The position numbers and the translations under genes are program-made. Below, piece after piece: positions 63,361 to 64,000 of a stretch of 64,000 nt of DNA (the first letter of the stretch is position 1; each line of letters starts with the position of its first letter). Origin of the DNA: Opitutus terrae PB90-1 (GTDB lineage Bacteria; Verrucomicrobiota; Verrucomicrobiia; Opitutales; Opitutaceae); the NCBI RefSeq assembly GCF_000019965.1, contig NC_010571.1, positions 5,775,001 to 5,839,000 on the forward strand, written 5' to 3'. The notes under the pieces are model-generated. The model did not search any database. It was not told the DNA's origin and saw nothing but the letters and a program-made list of their open reading frames with translations.

Positions 63361-63517
63361 CGGAGTGAATGCCGGGCGAGAATCGGGGCGACCGCCGACG
63401 GCACGTTTTCAGCAAAGCTTCGCGACGCCGCACCCGCAAGCCGAAGGACGGTTAAGACGCAATGCTCGCGCCACGCCGTGGACCCGTTCACGCTCGGGCG
63501 CGTCAGTCTCTGTGCGC

Positions 63518-64000
63518 ATGAACCCCCGCACCCTGCTCCCATTCGCCGGCTTCGCCTGGCTCGTCAGCGCCGCGCTGGCCGCTGAGCCCATCACGATTCC
63601 GCTGTGGCCGGACCAGCCTCCCGGCGAGACCGCGCCGCTTCCACCGGAAGTCGATGTGACCACTCCCGCCGACCGCAAACCCGCCGGCCGGCCCGTGATC
63701 AGGATCAGCAACGTGTCCACGCCGACGCTCACCGTTTACAAACCGGATCCGGCAAAGGACACCGGCGCGGCCGTGCTCGTGTGTCCCGGCGGCGGGTACG
63801 TGCGGCTCGCGATGGACATCGAGGGCACGGAGGTCTGCGACTGGTTGAACTCGATCGGCGTGACCGGCGTCCTCTTGAAATATCGCGTGCCCCGCCGCGA
63901 AGGCATGCCGCAACACCTTCCGCCCGGGCAGGACGCGCAGCGCGCGATGGGAGTGCTGCGTCAACGCGCCGCCGAATTCGGAATCGATCCGCATCGCATC
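63518..64000 (+). CDS. Secreted alpha/beta-hydrolase (esterase/lipase), 3' end outside window
   Basis: The frame runs from ATG at 63518 to the window edge (161 codons, no stop). After a signal peptide (MNPRTLLPFAGFAWLVSAAL) the sequence TVYKPDPAKDTGAAVLVCPG, then GGGYVRLAMDIEGTEVCDWL gives the oxyanion-hole GGGY motif of BD-FAE/HSL-like carbohydrate esterases. The nucleophile Ser and later triad residues lie beyond the end. A function in removing acetyl groups from plant polysaccharides is common in relatives and would suit the neighbourhood; that is inference. Confidence 0.8.
   Translation, partial: MNPRTLLPFAGFAWLVSAALAAEPITIPLWPDQPPGETAPLPPEVDVTTPADRKPAGRPVIRISNVSTPTLTVYKPDPAKDTGAAVLVCPGGGYVRLAMDIEGTEVCDWLNSIGVTGVLLKYRVPRREGMPQHLPPGQDAQRAMGVLRQRAAEFGIDPHRI

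Overview
The window reads as chromosomal DNA of a high-GC Gram-negative bacterium, most likely a member of the Opitutaceae (Verrucomicrobiota). This rests on overall gene style: an rpsB-tsf pair with a short EF-Ts, secreted GH172/GH5-type sugar-degrading proteins, a Tat-exported Gfo/Idh oxidoreductase, many short intergenic palindromes, and a repeated C-terminal domain on unrelated secreted proteins. The taxonomic call is inference.

Positions 1 to about 16 kb are one end of an integrative conjugative element. It opens with the C-terminus of a MobF/TrwC-like relaxase-helicase. A tightly packed type IV secretion (T4SS) operon follows on the + strand: VirB2-like pilin, VirB3-like protein, VirB4 ATPase, a small acidic protein, a glycine-zipper lipoprotein, VirB5/TrbJ, an entry-exclusion-like lipoprotein, VirB6/TrbL, VirB8, VirB9, VirB10, a coiled-coil lipoprotein, a single-domain ClpB-type AAA+ ATPase and a LuxR-type regulator with a degenerate receiver. 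Many genes overlap by ATGA. No VirB11 is seen, and the AAA+ protein is the only other ATPase in the operon. Small minus-strand accessory genes, a long imperfect inverted repeat, iteron-like repeats and an excisionase-like HTH protein lie between 13.9 and 16.0 kb. The element probably ends before the terminator of the initiator tRNA at 16.4 kb.

From 16.4 kb onward the content is chromosomal. It includes tRNA-fMet, rpsB-tsf, a DUF983 protein, a porin / small phosphate-binding-like protein / chemoreceptor operon, tRNA-Ser(CGA) and pncA. The NiFe-hydrogenase maturation cluster is hypC-hypD, then hypE and a NicO-like His-rich transporter reversed, then hypA-hypB-hypF; no hydrogenase structural genes are in the window. 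A long run of mostly single-gene units follows: GH5-like hydrolase, esterase, Gfo/Idh protein, small outer-membrane barrel, FAD oxidoreductase, GH172-like protein, SDR fusion, AraC regulator, vanadium-haloperoxidase-like protein, GPH sugar symporter, ThuA protein, RapA divergent from a SET methyltransferase, PadR-PspC, DUF885 peptidase, DUF362 protein, receiver-only response regulator, carB, a large glycosidase-like protein with a C-terminal carbohydrate-binding module, a SnoaL-like protein, and the start of an esterase.

The most unusual items are the pore-loop-less ClpB-like ATPase in a T4SS without VirB11, the receiver without phospho-acceptor next to it, the large inverted repeat near the element's end, the shared repeat domain on two unrelated secreted proteins, and dispersed palindromes that have become part of coding sequences.
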